From Paracidovorax oryzae ATCC 19882 (GTDB taxonomy: Bacteria > Pseudomonadota > Gammaproteobacteria > Burkholderiales > Burkholderiaceae_C), in NCBI RefSeq assembly GCF_000687165.1, contig NZ_JMKU01000009.1, forward strand, positions 62,001 through 126,000: DNA of 64,000 bases, written 5' to 3'. Positions 54,611-64,000 of the stretch are shown here, one piece after another. Made by a program: the position numbers and the translations under genes. Each line of letters begins with the position of its first letter. The first letter of the stretch is position 1. The notes under the pieces are model-generated. The model was not told the DNA's origin and searched no databases. It saw nothing but the letters and a program-made list of their open reading frames with translations.

Positions 54611-57190
54611 CTACACCGTGCCCGGCGTGGGCGTGCCGGATGGGTCCCTGGGCTGGAGGGCGGCCGTGGCGGACAGCGGCGCCACGGCGGTGGTGGCCGG
54701 GGGCGAGAGCGCCAGGCCCGCGGCGCGCAGCGATTCGAGGATGGAGAACAGCAGGTCGCTCTTCACGCCGCCGGCGTTGCGCGGGTTGCTCACGTAGCCG
54801 ATGGCCAGGAAGGTGAGGGTGCCGCTCACGATGTCTTCCAGCGTCACGCTGGGCCCGGGGCTCTCCAGGATGCTTTGGTGCGCCTTGAAGGCGTCCAGGA
54901 TCAGGGCGCGCATGCGCTGCGCGTCGGTGTCCAGCGGGGCCGGCAGGCGCAGCAGCACGCGGCCCTGCGAGCCGCCCCAGGTCATGTTGCGCACGGTCTT
55001 GGTGATGAATTCCGAGTTGGGCACGATCACGGTGGAGTGGTCGCCGAGCTGGATCTCGGTGGCGCGCACGTTGATGCGGCGGATGTCGCCTTCGGTGTCG
55101 CCGAGCTTGACCCAGTCGCCCACCTTCACGGGCCGTTCCGCCAGCAGGATCAGGCCCGAGATGAAGTTCTGCACGATGGCCTGCAGCCCGAAGCCGATAC
55201 CGACCGAGAGCGCGCTCGCGACCCAGGCGATGCGCTCCACGCTGATGCCCAGCGCCGCCAGGGCGGCCGCGATCACCATCACGCCGCCGAAGTAGCCCAG
55301 CAGTGTGGTGATGGAGCTGCGCATGCCCGGCTCCAGCGTGGTGCTGGGGAAGTACCGGTCGCTGAGCCAGCGCTTGATCACGCGGATGCCGATGAAGCCC
55401 GCCACGACGACGCCCAGGGCCGTCAGCAGGGCCTGCGGGGCCAGCGCGAAGTTGCCGAGGTTCAGCCCCTGGTCCATCGCGCTGCCGCGGCGGAACAGTT
55501 CGTCCGGACCGGTGCCGAAGGGGGCCAGCAGGGCGATGATGAGATAGAAGAACAGCACGACGCGCAGGGCGCCGGAGAGCACGACCGCCGCCTGGTCGAG
55601 CAGGCCCGGGTCGATGCCCATGCCCGTGTGCAGGCGCCGCCCGAAGCCGCTGCGCGAGGAGAGCAGGGCGTCGCAGAGGTCGTCCACCAACTGGTAGAGC
55701 AGGTAGGCGGTGGCGAAGGCGACGCCGCTCCAGACCATCTGCCGCGCCAGGGCCCCGGCCAGCGCGATGTAGCCGAAGGCGACCAGCAGCACCACGGCCA
55801 GGGAGGCGATGCCCGCGCAGGCGACCAGCAGGCCGACCCAGAGCGGGCGTGGCGGCGTGGCGGCCGCGGCCGGCGCAGATTCTTCGCCGCCGGCCGGCTC
55901 CTGCGCCGGTGCGGGCAGCGGCGCGTTGAGCTGCCGCACCGATGCGGCGACGACGGCCGCCACCAGCAGCGCGAAGCAGGCCTGGGCGGTGATTTCCGCG
56001 GCGAGGCTGGCGCCCACGGCGGCGTTGATTTCCGTCACCATGCCGCCGAGCGCCGCGATGATCGCGATCCACCAGGGGTAGGGGCTCAGCCGGCGGGCGA
56101 GGTCGTCGGGCAGCGAGGGCAGGCGCCAGGAACTGCGCTTGCGCGAGAGCAGGGCATGCCCCAGGCCGATGGCGAAGGCCGCGAAGACCGCGAGGCCCAC
56201 GGCGGTGTGCCCGAGCCCGTCGAGCCGCTCTCCGAGGTTGTCGCCCGCGTCGAGACCGCTCAGCAGCCACTGCGCGGCGGTGCCGGTGAAGACCACGTTC
56301 GCCAGCACCGAGGCCGAGGCCAGCAATGAGCGCCGCAGCCGGCCCGCGGGCAGCTTGGCCGGCGCCAGGCGTATGAGCAGGCGCTCGCCGGCCCAGTTGC
56401 CGGCCACCAGGAGCAGCAGCGCTCCCAGCAGGCTGACGAGGAAGGTCCGGCGCCGCTCGGGTTCGAGCGCGCGCTGCGCGGCCTGTTTGGCCTCGATGGC
56501 CAGGACGGACAGGCGTTCGGTGTCGGTGGGCCACGCCGTGCGCAGGTTGCGCCAGAAGGCGGCCCCCAGGGGTGAATCGGCACGCGCGGTGAGTTCGGCC
56601 TGGAATTGCTGGCGCCGTTGGCGCAGGAGGTCGGCGCCGAGCTGTTCCGCATCGACGGCGATCAGGCGCGCGAGCTTGAGGTCCGCATCGACGGTGGCGC
56701 GCTGCTTGGCGAGGGCGCTGCGCTGCTGGACGACGTCGGGCGAATCGGCGGGCGCGCCTTTTTCGGGGGCGGGACCCAGCCCGGCGAGGCGGCTGTCCAG
56801 GTCCGCCAGGTCGGCCGTGCGGCGGGCCACCACCTGCTCGGCCGTGGTGCCCACGGCGTAGGCGTCGTTCACGAGCTTGCGGCCGTCGTCCTGGTCGCCG
56901 AGCTTGCGGGGGAGGGCCTCCAGGCGCTTGCGCAGCTCGTCCACGGAGGGCAGCGGCGCGTCGGGATCGACGACGTTCGCCGCCGCGGCTGCCGCAGCGG
57001 CCGCCGCGGCCCGGGATGCCCCCGCGCTGCTGGCGGACGCCGGGGCGGAGGCGGGCGCCTGCGGGGCGGCCTGTGCCGTGCCGGGCGGCCCTGCCAGCAG
57101 GCAGGCCGCCAGGAGGACCAGCGCCCGCGCGGAATGCGGAAGGCGCCGCAGGAATCGAATCAGGGGAAGGGAGTGAATGGTCGCGTCCAT
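54611..57190 (-). CDS. Large MscS-type mechanosensitive channel (MscK-like layout)
   Basis: The 859-residue protein has a signal peptide (to about residue 41), an Ala-rich periplasmic region of about 220 residues with coiled-coil character, around ten to eleven TMs, and a C-terminal MscS domain. The pore-lining and beta-domain region reads AWVASALSVGIGFGLQAIVQ then NFISGLILLAERPVKVGDWV and GDTEGDIRRINVRATEIQLG, as in MscS. Length and layout are between YbiO/YjeP and MscK. It would release solutes under osmotic downshock. It converges with the Bug receptor gene. Confidence 0.9.
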   Translation of the reverse strand: MDATIHSLPLIRFLRRLPHSARALVLLAACLLAGPPGTAQAAPQAPASAPASASSAGASRAAAAAAAAAAANVVDPDAPLPSVDELRKRLEALPRKLGDQDDGRKLVNDAYAVGTTAEQVVARRTADLADLDSRLAGLGPAPEKGAPADSPDVVQQRSALAKQRATVDADLKLARLIAVDAEQLGADLLRQRRQQFQAELTARADSPLGAAFWRNLRTAWPTDTERLSVLAIEAKQAAQRALEPERRRTFLVSLLGALLLLVAGNWAGERLLIRLAPAKLPAGRLRRSLLASASVLANVVFTGTAAQWLLSGLDAGDNLGERLDGLGHTAVGLAVFAAFAIGLGHALLSRKRSSWRLPSLPDDLARRLSPYPWWIAIIAALGGMVTEINAAVGASLAAEITAQACFALLVAAVVAASVRQLNAPLPAPAQEPAGGEESAPAAAATPPRPLWVGLLVACAGIASLAVVLLVAFGYIALAGALARQMVWSGVAFATAYLLYQLVDDLCDALLSSRSGFGRRLHTGMGIDPGLLDQAAVVLSGALRVVLFFYLIIALLAPFGTGPDELFRRGSAMDQGLNLGNFALAPQALLTALGVVVAGFIGIRVIKRWLSDRYFPSTTLEPGMRSSITTLLGYFGGVMVIAAALAALGISVERIAWVASALSVGIGFGLQAIVQNFISGLILLAERPVKVGDWVKLGDTEGDIRRINVRATEIQLGDHSTVIVPNSEFITKTVRNMTWGGSQGRVLLRLPAPLDTDAQRMRALILDAFKAHQSILESPGPSVTLEDIVSGTLTFLAIGYVSNPRNAGGVKSDLLFSILESLRAAGLALSPPATTAVAPLSATAALQPRDPSGTPTPGTV

Positions 57191-57250
57191 GGCTGGACCC
57201 GCGAGGGTATCACCGTGCCGCTGAGTGCCGCAGTTCCCTTCCCGCGGCGG

Positions 57251-58855
57251 CTACCCCTGTGCCAGCGCTCGCATCGGAGTGCGGGGTGGCTCGCGGTCCA
57301 TCGGCCCGGGGTCGCGCGGCAGGCGGAAGACGGCCACCGCATCCACCAGGCTCTGCGCCTGGTGGCGCATATGGCTGGCGGCGGCTGCCATTTCCTCCAC
57401 CAGCGCAGCGTTCTGCTGGGTGGTCTGGTCTATGCTGCCCACGGCGCTGCTGATCTGCGCCACGCCGGTGCTTTGCTCGCCGCTGGCCGCGGTGATGTCG
57501 CCGACGATGCCGGTGACGCTGCGGATGGCGCCCACGATCTCGCCCATGGTGGTGCCGGCGGCATCCACCAGCGCAGTGCCGCTGTGCACGCGGCCCACGC
57601 TGTCGCCGATCAGCCCCTTGATCTCGCGGGCCGCCTCGGCGCTGCGGCCCGCCAGGCTGCGCACCTCGCTGGCCACCACAGCAAAGCCGCGGCCCTGGTC
57701 GCCTGCGCGGGCCGCTTCCACGGCGGCGTTCAGCGCCAGGATATTGGTCTGGAAAGCGATGGAGTCGATCACGCCGATGATGTCGGCGATCTTCTGCGAG
57801 CTGTGCTGTATGCCCTGCATGGTCTGCACCACATCGGCCATCGCGGCGCCGCCGCGCACCGCCACCTCGCTCGCGGCCTGCGCCAGCCGATGGGCCTGCA
57901 TCGCATGGTCGGCGTTCTGGCTGACCGTGCCGCTGAGTTGGCCGGTGGCGGCCGCCGTCTGCTGCAGCGCGGCGGCCTGCTGCTCCGTGCGGTCGCTCAG
58001 GTCCTGGTTGCCCTGTGCGATCTCGGCGCTGGCCGACAGCACGCGATCCGAGGTCTGCCTCACGCTGTCCACCACGACGCACAGGCTGGCCTGCATGCTG
58101 GCCAGCGACCGCATCACGGTGGCCACTTCGTCCAGTCCGCGCACGTCGATGGGCTGCGTGAGGTCGCCCCGCGCCACCGCATCGGCCACCAGGGCAGCGC
58201 GCCGCAGGGAGCGGGCGATGCCGCGGACCAGCGCCAGGCCGAAGAGCGCCGCCAGCAGCACCCCGGCTGCGATCGCACCGCCGAGAACGGCGCGCAGGGT
58301 GCCGAAGCGGGCCACGGCGAGCGCATAGTCCTGTTCCGCGAACTGCCGGCTGAGATCGACGGCCGAGGCGATGCTCTTGTCCAGCGGGGCATACAGCGCA
58401 TCGAACTTGCGCACCGCCAGCACGCGGACGGCAGCGATGTCGGCGTCCTTCAGGGCGGAGAGCGCGGGGCCCAGGCCTTCCTGCATGATCTTCTGGCGCT
58501 GCTCGCCCGTCCGCTGCACCGACTCGCGCAGTTCCGGCTCCAGTGGCAGTGCCTGGATACGGGCCCAGAGCTGATCGGATAGGACCACGTTCTCCCGGGC
58601 TTCCCGAAGCGCCTGCTCGACTTTTTCGGGAGAGGGCGAGAGCAGGGCTCCCGATATGAGCTGCCGGTTGCGCGCCGTCAGGTAGCGCAGGTCGGCGATG
58701 GCGATCTGCGCCGTCAGCCGTTCCCTGTACATCGATTCGAGCGCGTGATTGGACCTGGCGATGCCGAGCAGCCCGACCGCGCCCACCGCGACCAGCAGCG
58801 CCGACAACCCGCCCAGCAGCCACAGCAGCCGTGTGGAAATCTTGAAGTTCCGCAT
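57251..58855 (-). CDS. Methyl-accepting chemotaxis protein, Tar-like four-helix-bundle sensor
   Basis: This 534-residue chemoreceptor has TM1 at about residues 11-31, a four-helix-bundle periplasmic domain to about 185 ([20 protein letters not shown] is typical of the Tar-like MCPsignal ligand domain), TM2 at about 190-212, HAMP ([19 protein letters not shown]) and the signalling domain with [20 protein letters not shown]. It ends in MRALAQG without a CheR tether. GGGGTGAGG precedes the ATG. No che or fli genes are nearby. Confidence 0.95.
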   Translation of the reverse strand: MRNFKISTRLLWLLGGLSALLVAVGAVGLLGIARSNHALESMYRERLTAQIAIADLRYLTARNRQLISGALLSPSPEKVEQALREARENVVLSDQLWARIQALPLEPELRESVQRTGEQRQKIMQEGLGPALSALKDADIAAVRVLAVRKFDALYAPLDKSIASAVDLSRQFAEQDYALAVARFGTLRAVLGGAIAAGVLLAALFGLALVRGIARSLRRAALVADAVARGDLTQPIDVRGLDEVATVMRSLASMQASLCVVVDSVRQTSDRVLSASAEIAQGNQDLSDRTEQQAAALQQTAAATGQLSGTVSQNADHAMQAHRLAQAASEVAVRGGAAMADVVQTMQGIQHSSQKIADIIGVIDSIAFQTNILALNAAVEAARAGDQGRGFAVVASEVRSLAGRSAEAAREIKGLIGDSVGRVHSGTALVDAAGTTMGEIVGAIRSVTGIVGDITAASGEQSTGVAQISSAVGSIDQTTQQNAALVEEMAAAASHMRHQAQSLVDAVAVFRLPRDPGPMDREPPRTPMRALAQG

Positions 58856-59034
58856 AACCTCACCCCTTGGACCATCTTGTAAATTGATGTGTCATTTCGC
58901 CCAGCGGGAGCGATTGTGTCCGCCGAAGCGGGCGGGGTGGGCGCGGATGCCATCTGCATCCGGGTAAACGGGGGTGTGTTTTTTGGCCAGATGCGATCGC
59001 GATTTCGATATGCCTGCGCGCAGCCCCGGCGGCT

Positions 59035-59802
59035 TCAACCCATCGCCGGGCTGAACAGATCCACGCGGTCGGTGATGATGCCGTCGGTGCCGAGGTCCAG
59101 CAGGCGCTGCGCGGCCCACTCGTCGTTCACCGTGTAGCTGAGCGTGCGCAGGCCGCAGTCCTTCACGGCGGCGACGTGTTCCACCGTCCAGAGCGCGTGG
59201 TGGCAGACCACGGCCGCGCAGCCCAGCTGGCGGGCGGTGTCGAGCCAGCCATCCGGAAGGCTGTCGAGCAGCAGTCCGCGCGGCAGCAGGGGCGCGGCGT
59301 CGCGCGCACCCGCGAGGGCCGCGACCTTGAACGAGGTGAGCAGCGGCGGCACCTCGGCCTGGTGCCAGAGGCGCGCCGCCAGCGATGCCACGGCGCGGCC
59401 GGTTTCTTCCTCGGTGCCCGGCGTGGGCTTGATCTCGATGTTCAGCAGGTAGCCGTTGGCCAGGCAGTAGCGCGCCAGGTGCTCCAGGGTCGGCAGGGGT
59501 TCGCCCGCGCTGCCGCGGGAATGCCAACTGCCCGCGTCGAGCTGCGAGAGTTCGCCCCAGGGGCGCTCGCCGGCTGTGCCCCGGCCGTTGGTGGTGCGCT
59601 CCAGGGTGGCGTCGTGCAGCAGGAAGACGACGCCGTCGCTGCTGAGCTTGGCGTCGCACTCAAACATGCGGTAGCCATGGTGCGCACCGAGCCGGAAGGC
59701 CGCCAGGGTGTTCTCGGGGGCCAGCCGGCCCGCGCCGCGGTGGGCGATCCATCGGGGATAGGGCCAGTCGGCGGGGGGCGTGGTGGATGGGGTGGCAGTC
59801 AT
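59035..59802 (-). CDS. ugpQ: Glycerophosphodiester phosphodiesterase (UgpQ-like)
   Basis: The 255-residue cytoplasmic enzyme would hydrolyse glycerophosphodiesters to glycerol-3-phosphate and an alcohol. GDPD motifs are IAHRGAGRLAPENTLAAFRL (His21, Glu30), MFECDAKLSSDGVVFLLHDA with the second catalytic histidine, LNIEIKP and DGIITDRVDLF. There is no signal peptide, as in UgpQ rather than GlpQ. It is the last gene after ugpC and a glyoxalase-like gene, fitting use of imported diesters. Confidence 0.93.
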   Translation of the reverse strand: MTATPSTTPPADWPYPRWIAHRGAGRLAPENTLAAFRLGAHHGYRMFECDAKLSSDGVVFLLHDATLERTTNGRGTAGERPWGELSQLDAGSWHSRGSAGEPLPTLEHLARYCLANGYLLNIEIKPTPGTEEETGRAVASLAARLWHQAEVPPLLTSFKVAALAGARDAAPLLPRGLLLDSLPDGWLDTARQLGCAAVVCHHALWTVEHVAAVKDCGLRTLSYTVNDEWAAQRLLDLGTDGIITDRVDLFSPAMG

Positions 59803-59844
59803 GGCGATGAACTATAGGACCGCTGGCGGGCGGCCCCGTGGCGC

Positions 59845-60204
59845 TCAGGAGGTCTGGATCTGTTCGCCGAACTTGAGCAGGTTGCCGTGGGGGTCGTGCA
59901 CGTAGAGTTCGCGCATGCCCCAGGGGCGTTCCACGGGTGGCGATAGTTCCAGCCCCCGCTGGGCGAATTCGGCATGCAGCGCGCGCACGTCGCCGCGCAC
60001 GTAGCAGGAGGTGTTCTCGGCAATGTGGCGCTCTCCGCAGAGCCAGAAATGCAGTTCGCAGCCGTCGCGCGCGGCGATGAGGTAGTCGCCGGTACGCAAT
60101 GCGACCGTGAAGCCCAGCCGCCCGGAATAGAAGGCGGCGCTTTCGTCGAGGTCGAGGGACGCCAGCACCGGGATGGTGGCGTGCAGCGGGGCTTTGTGTT
60201 CCAT
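59845..60204 (-). CDS. VOC-family protein (glyoxalase/bleomycin-resistance fold)
   Basis: The 119-residue protein has the paired beta-alpha-beta-beta-beta units of the vicinal oxygen chelate fold: TIPVLASLDLDESAAFYSGR with LGF at the N-terminus, and MRELYVHDPHGNLLKFGEQI at the C-terminus. It resembles small bleomycin-binding-type members; the substrate is not evident. It lies 20 bases after ugpC and 42 bases before the ugpQ-like gene, all on one strand, so it is probably co-transcribed with the ugp operon. Confidence 0.85.
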   Translation of the reverse strand: MEHKAPLHATIPVLASLDLDESAAFYSGRLGFTVALRTGDYLIAARDGCELHFWLCGERHIAENTSCYVRGDVRALHAEFAQRGLELSPPVERPWGMRELYVHDPHGNLLKFGEQIQTS

Positions 60205-60224
60205 GCGGGCAGTGCCGGCGCGGC

Positions 60225-61241
60225 TCAGAGCCGCTTGCCGGAGGCGGCGTCGAACCAGTGCAGCCGGTCCATGCGGGGCTCCACGTGGATGGTGTCGCCG
60301 GGCTGGGGATGGTGGGTGCCTTCCTCGATGCGCACGATGACCGGCTCGTCCCCGCCGCCCGACTGCAGGCGGCCATAGACGAGGCGCTCGGCGCCCAGCA
60401 GCTCCACCGTCTCCACGCGCAGCTCCCAGCCCACGCCGGAGATGTCGATGTGCTCCGGCCGGATGCCGAGGATCGCGCCCTGCCGCCCGCCCGGGGCGTT
60501 CTTCAGCAGGTTCATGGGCGGCGATCCGATGAAGCTCGCGACGAAGGTCGATGCGGGCGTGTGATAGACCTCTTCGGGCGTGCCGAACTGTTCCATCACG
60601 CCGCCGTTCATCACGATCATGCGCTGGGCCAGCGTCATGGCCTCGACCTGGTCGTGCGTGACGAACAGGCTGGTGATGCCGAGTTCGCGATGCAGTTTCT
60701 GGATCTCCAGGCGGGTCTGCGCGCGCAGCTTGGCGTCGAGGTTGGAGAGCGGCTCGTCGAACAGGAATACCTGGGGCTGGCGCACGATGGCGCGGCCCAT
60801 GGCGACGCGCTGGCGCTGGCCGCCGGACAGCTCGCGCGGCTTGCGCTCGAGCAGGTGGCCGAGCTCCAGGATCTTCGCGGCCTTGTCCACGCGCGCCTTG
60901 ATTTCGTCCTTCGGCACCTTGGCGATCTTCAGGCCGTAGGCCATGTTCTCGAAGTTCGTCATGTGCGGATAGAGCGCGTAGTTCTGGAACACCATGGCGA
61001 TGTCGCGCTGGGCGGGCTCCAGGTTGTTGACCACGCGGTTGCCGATGGCGATCTCGCCGCCGGAGATTTCCTCCAGGCCCGCCACCATGCGCAGCAGGGT
61101 GGACTTGCCGCAGCCCGAAGGGCCGACGATGACGATGAATTCGCCGTCGGCGATTTCGGCGTTCACGCCGTGGATGACCTGGTTGGCCTTGGGGCCGTGG
61201 CCGTAGCGCTTGACGACGTTGCGCAGGGAAAGAGATGCCAT
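60225..61241 (-). CDS. ugpC: sn-Glycerol-3-phosphate ABC transporter ATPase UgpC
   Basis: UgpC powers the import of glycerol-3-phosphate and glycerophosphodiesters. The 338-residue protein has Walker A GPSGCGKS (40-47), a Q-loop in [11 protein letters not shown], the signature [17 protein letters not shown], Walker [17 protein letters not shown] and a C-terminal TOBE/regulatory domain starting near IGSPPMNLL. The ATG at 61241 gives [14 protein letters not shown]. The gene order ugpB-A-E-C supports the specificity over the closely related MalK. Confidence 0.95.
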   Translation of the reverse strand: MASLSLRNVVKRYGHGPKANQVIHGVNAEIADGEFIVIVGPSGCGKSTLLRMVAGLEEISGGEIAIGNRVVNNLEPAQRDIAMVFQNYALYPHMTNFENMAYGLKIAKVPKDEIKARVDKAAKILELGHLLERKPRELSGGQRQRVAMGRAIVRQPQVFLFDEPLSNLDAKLRAQTRLEIQKLHRELGITSLFVTHDQVEAMTLAQRMIVMNGGVMEQFGTPEEVYHTPASTFVASFIGSPPMNLLKNAPGGRQGAILGIRPEHIDISGVGWELRVETVELLGAERLVYGRLQSGGGDEPVIVRIEEGTHHPQPGDTIHVEPRMDRLHWFDAASGKRL

Positions 61242-61303
61242 GTTGCGATGGGGTTCGTAGCGGGATGCGTGGGTGGAATGGGCGTTTTCAGGGAGGTGGA
61301 GGA

Positions 61304-62155
61304 CTACTTCTCGGTGTCCACCAGGCCCTTCACGAACCATTTCTGCATGAGGATCACCACCGCGGCGGGCGGCAGCATGGCCAGGATGGCGGTGGCCATG
61401 ACGATGTTCCACTCGTTCTGCCCGTCGCCGCCCGCGATCATGCGCTTGATGCCGATCACCACGGGGTACATGTCCTCGCTCGTGGTCGCCAGCAGCGGCC
61501 AGAGGTACTGGTTCCAGCCGTAGATGAACTGGATCACGAAGAGCGCGGCGATGGAGGTGCGCGACAGCGGCACCAGCACGTCCTTGAAGAAGCGCATGGG
61601 CCCGGCGCCGTCGATGCGCGCGGCCTCGACCAGCTCGTCCGGCACCGTGAGGAAGAACTGCCGGAAGAGGAAGGTGGCGGTGGCCGACGCGATCAGCGGC
61701 ACCGTGAGGCCCGCGTAGCTGTTGAGCATGCCGAGGTCCGACACCACCTGGTAGGTCGGGCCGATGCGCACTTCCACCGGCAGCATCAGCGTGATGAAGA
61801 TCAGCCAGAAGCACAGGCCCTTGAACGGGAAGCGGAAGTACACGATGGCGAAGGCCGACAGCAGCGAGATGGCGATCTTGCCCACCGTGATGACGATGGC
61901 CGACACGAAGCTCACCCACATCATGCGGGCCACCGGCGCGGTGGAGCCGGCCCCCTGGTCGCGCCCGAACAGGGCCGCCTTGTAGGTGTCCCAGAAGTTC
62001 GTGCCGGGCAGCAGGGGCATGGGCGCCTGCACGATTTCCTGGGCGGTGTGGGTGGAGGCCACGAAGGCCAGGTAGAGCGGGAACGCCACGATGGCGATGC
62101 CCAGGATCATGATGAAGTGCGCGAGGATGCCTCGCGTGAGGCTGCGTTCGACCAT
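61304..62155 (-). CDS. ugpE: sn-Glycerol-3-phosphate ABC transporter permease UgpE
   Basis: This 283-residue inner-membrane permease has six TMs and the EAA loop [20 protein letters not shown] with LVPLS that contacts the UgpC ATPase. It pairs with UgpA. I prefer the ATG at 62155, giving [14 protein letters not shown], one base past the ugpA stop; an ATG at 62179 would add eight residues by overlapping ugpA. Confidence 0.94.
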   Translation of the reverse strand: MVERSLTRGILAHFIMILGIAIVAFPLYLAFVASTHTAQEIVQAPMPLLPGTNFWDTYKAALFGRDQGAGSTAPVARMMWVSFVSAIVITVGKIAISLLSAFAIVYFRFPFKGLCFWLIFITLMLPVEVRIGPTYQVVSDLGMLNSYAGLTVPLIASATATFLFRQFFLTVPDELVEAARIDGAGPMRFFKDVLVPLSRTSIAALFVIQFIYGWNQYLWPLLATTSEDMYPVVIGIKRMIAGGDGQNEWNIVMATAILAMLPPAAVVILMQKWFVKGLVDTEK

Positions 62156-62156
62156 T

Positions 62157-63038
62157 TCAGTACTGGACTTTCTTTTCAACGTAGCGGAACTGCACGACGG
62201 TGAGCGCGACCACGATCAGCATCAGCACCACGGACTGCGCCGCGGAGCCGCCCAGGTCCATGGCCTTGAAGCCGTCGTAGTAGACCTTGTAGACGAGGAT
62301 GGCCGTGTCCTTGCCCGGGCCGCCCTGCGTGGCGGCATCGACGATGGCGAAGGTGTCGAAGAACGCATACACCACGTTGATGACCAGCAGGAAGAACGTG
62401 GTGGGCGAGAGCAGCGGGAACTGCACGCTCCAGAAGCGGCGCCACGGGCCGGCGCCGTCGATGGCGGCGGCTTCGATCAGCGACTTCGGGATGGACTGCA
62501 GCCCCGCCAGGAAGAAAAGGAAGTTGTAGGAGATCTGCTTCCAGACCGAGGCCATCACGATCAGCGCCATGGCCTGGCCGGAGTTGAGCAGGTGGTTCCA
62601 GTCGATGCCGAAGCGGCCCAGCGCGTACGACACCACGCCCAGCGAGGGCGAGAACATGAAGACCCACAGCACGGCGGCCACGGCCGGCGCCACCGCGTAG
62701 GGCAGGATCAGCAGGGTCTTGTAGAACATGGCGCCCTTGGCCACCCGGTCGGCGAACACCGCCAGCAGCAGCGACAGCACGATGCCGCTGGCCGCCACCA
62801 GCACCGAGAAGAACGCGGTGGTCTTGAACGACTCGATATAGCCGGGGTCGTCGAACAGCCGGCGGAAATTCTCCAGCCCCACCCATTCGGTGGACGTGCC
62901 GAAGGCGTCCTGCATCTGCAGAGACTGCACCAGCGCCTGGCTGGCGGGCCAGAAGAAGAAGACCACGATGATGGCCATCTGCGGCGCGATGAGCAGCCAG
63001 GGCAGCCAGGCGGACTGGAATCGGACGCGTTTTTCCAT
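62157..63038 (-). CDS. ugpA: sn-Glycerol-3-phosphate ABC transporter permease UgpA
   Basis: The 293-residue permease has six TMs and the EAA loop [20 protein letters not shown] with QFPLLSP. The ATG at 63038 ([20 protein letters not shown]) matches the family start. It is followed almost directly by ugpE and preceded by a hairpin that separates it from ugpB. Confidence 0.95.
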   Translation of the reverse strand: MEKRVRFQSAWLPWLLIAPQMAIIVVFFFWPASQALVQSLQMQDAFGTSTEWVGLENFRRLFDDPGYIESFKTTAFFSVLVAASGIVLSLLLAVFADRVAKGAMFYKTLLILPYAVAPAVAAVLWVFMFSPSLGVVSYALGRFGIDWNHLLNSGQAMALIVMASVWKQISYNFLFFLAGLQSIPKSLIEAAAIDGAGPWRRFWSVQFPLLSPTTFFLLVINVVYAFFDTFAIVDAATQGGPGKDTAILVYKVYYDGFKAMDLGGSAAQSVVLMLIVVALTVVQFRYVEKKVQY

Positions 63039-63091
63039 GGCGGATGCAGTTACCTTGCGCCCGGCGTGCGCTGCCGGGCTGTCGAATGACG

Positions 63092-63121
63092 AAAAGACCC
63101 TCCCCGCGGGTGCAGGGAGGG
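63092..63121 (-). terminator. Intra-operon hairpin between ugpB and ugpA
   Basis: On the minus strand CCCTCCC (63121-63115) pairs with GGGAGGG (63104-63098) across a 10-base loop, followed by TCTTTTC. Its position just after the binding-protein gene suggests partial termination or 3' end protection, which would keep ugpB mRNA more abundant than the permease genes. Confidence 0.65.
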
Positions 63122-63182
63122 CCGGTACGGGAGGGCGCAAGCCGGCCGGGCCGGCCCGGGGGCCGCCCGGAGGCGGCGGGAA

Positions 63183-64000
63183 TCAGCCCTTGTTGGCCTT
63201 CTGGAAGCGCTCCAGCTGTTCGTTGCCGCGCTTCACGATGGCATCGAGCGCTTCCTTGGCGCTCTTCTTGCCGGACCAGACCTGCTCGAGTTCCTCGTCC
63301 TCGATGGCGCGGATCTGCACGTAGTTGCCCAGGCGGATACCGCGGCTCTTGTCGGTCACCTTGCGGATCATCTGCGTCACGGCGACATCGGTGCCGGGAT
63401 GCTCCTTGTAGAAGCCCGACTTCTCGGTCAGCTCGTAGGCGGCGGTCGTCACGGGCAGGTAGCCGGTGCGCTTGTGGCTGGCCGACTGCACTTCAGGCGT
63501 GGAGATGAACTTGAAGAACTCGGCGACGCCCTTGTACTCGGCGGGCTTCTTGCCGGCCATCACCCACAGGCTGGCGCCGCCGATGACGGTGTTCTGCGGC
63601 GCGCCGGGAACGTCAGGGTAGTAGGGCAGGGGGGCGAGGCCATAGGCGAACTTGGCGTTCTTGGCCACGTTGCCGTAGAAGCCCGAAGACGTGTTGATCA
63701 TGGCGCACTCGCCGGAGACGAAGCTCGCCTCGGGCACGTTGCCGCGGCCCTTGTACACGAACAGGCCCTGCTTGGCCATGTTGGCGAGGTTCTCGATGTG
63801 GCGCACGTGCAGGGGCGAATCGACCTTCAAGCGCGCATCGAGGCCCTGCAGGCCGTTGGCCTTGCTCGCGAACTCCACGTTGTGCCACGCCGAGAAGCTC
63901 TCCACCTGCGTCCAGTTCTGCCAGGCCGTGGTGAACGGGCACTTGTGGCCGGAAGCCTTGAGCTTGGCGGCTGCGTTGACCACTTCGGGCCAGGTGGCCG
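63183..64000 (-). CDS. ugpB: sn-Glycerol-3-phosphate-binding protein UgpB (5' end outside window)
   Basis: This is the C-terminal 272 residues of the periplasmic binding protein of the Ugp importer; the gene runs past the right edge, so its signal peptide and start are not seen. The visible part has CPFTTAWQNWTQVESFSAWH and, further on, NTVIGGASLWVMAGKKPAEY and QSASHKRTGYLPVTTAAYEL, typical of UgpB. It is the first visible gene of ugpB-A-E-C-VOC-ugpQ. Any Pho-box control would lie outside the window. Confidence 0.94.
   Translation of the reverse strand, partial: ATWPEVVNAAAKLKASGHKCPFTTAWQNWTQVESFSAWHNVEFASKANGLQGLDARLKVDSPLHVRHIENLANMAKQGLFVYKGRGNVPEASFVSGECAMINTSSGFYGNVAKNAKFAYGLAPLPYYPDVPGAPQNTVIGGASLWVMAGKKPAEYKGVAEFFKFISTPEVQSASHKRTGYLPVTTAAYELTEKSGFYKEHPGTDVAVTQMIRKVTDKSRGIRLGNYVQIRAIEDEELEQVWSGKKSAKEALDAIVKRGNEQLERFQKANKG

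Overview
The window is a high-GC chromosomal segment of a betaproteobacterium. Gene content and order point to the Burkholderiales, family Comamonadaceae, most likely an Acidovorax/Paracidovorax-type plant-associated species; that is an inference from protein character, because there is no rRNA here. Typical lineage marks are hemA-prfA-prmC-grxD, pilBCD-coaE-zapD-yacG, petABC-sspA-sspB, an orphan Bug-type binding protein and a LolC-type protein encoded next to LolD. Genes are dense and many overlap by 1-20 bases. No CRISPR array, insertion sequence, integrase or prophage was seen. Two tRNA genes (Thr-TGT, Pro-CGG) are present.

Layout. 1-3106 (-): 5' part of a large Rhs/YD-repeat gene that runs off the left edge, so its variable C-terminal tip is not visible. 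3299-5761 (+): arsenic operon arsR-arsB-arsC followed by a decayed arsH. 5811-10740: trpS, a site-2 protease, a YciO-family gene and a PHP-domain phosphatase on the minus strand, split by a plus-strand chemoreceptor gene. 11002-19108: a second chemoreceptor, recJ with an rpfE-like partner, lolC-lolD, pdxA and mscL. 19244-23516: the cytochrome bc1 operon petABC, sspA, sspB and tRNA-Thr. 23567-30425: a DUF721 (DciA-like) gene, an M23 peptidase, secA, argJ, a DUF815 ATPase and a MutT-type Nudix gene. 30493-36134 (-): yacG, zapD, coaE, pilD, pilC and pilB. 36441-43973: tRNA-Pro, ispB, then rplU-rpmA-obgE-proB, rppH, proS and a lytic transglycosylase gene. 43993-50557 (-): a CBS-domain transporter-like protein, a Lon-like AAA ATPase, grxD, prmC, prfA and hemA. 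50637-58855: a small membrane protein, an MFS exporter with a divergent LysR regulator, an orphan Bug receptor, a large MscS-type channel and a third chemoreceptor. 59035-64000 (-): the glycerol-3-phosphate uptake operon ugpB-A-E-C with a glyoxalase-like gene and a ugpQ-like phosphodiesterase.

Most of the window is housekeeping: translation (trpS, proS, prfA, prmC, rplU, rpmA, obgE), envelope assembly (secA, lolCD, M23 peptidase, lytic transglycosylase), respiration (petABC), cofactors (pdxA, coaE, hemA, ispB) and cell division (zapD). The accessory parts are the Rhs gene, the arsenic operon, the three chemoreceptors and the MFS/LysR/Bug stretch. I did not find a clearly new multi-gene system. 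The features most worth a second look are a tryptophanyl-tRNA synthetase carrying a C-terminal YegP/DUF1508-like domain, a 28-base near-perfect inverted repeat at the predicted 5' end of the rplU mRNA, the recent-looking wreck of arsH, the chemoreceptor splitting the trpS neighbourhood, and the unread tip of the Rhs protein.
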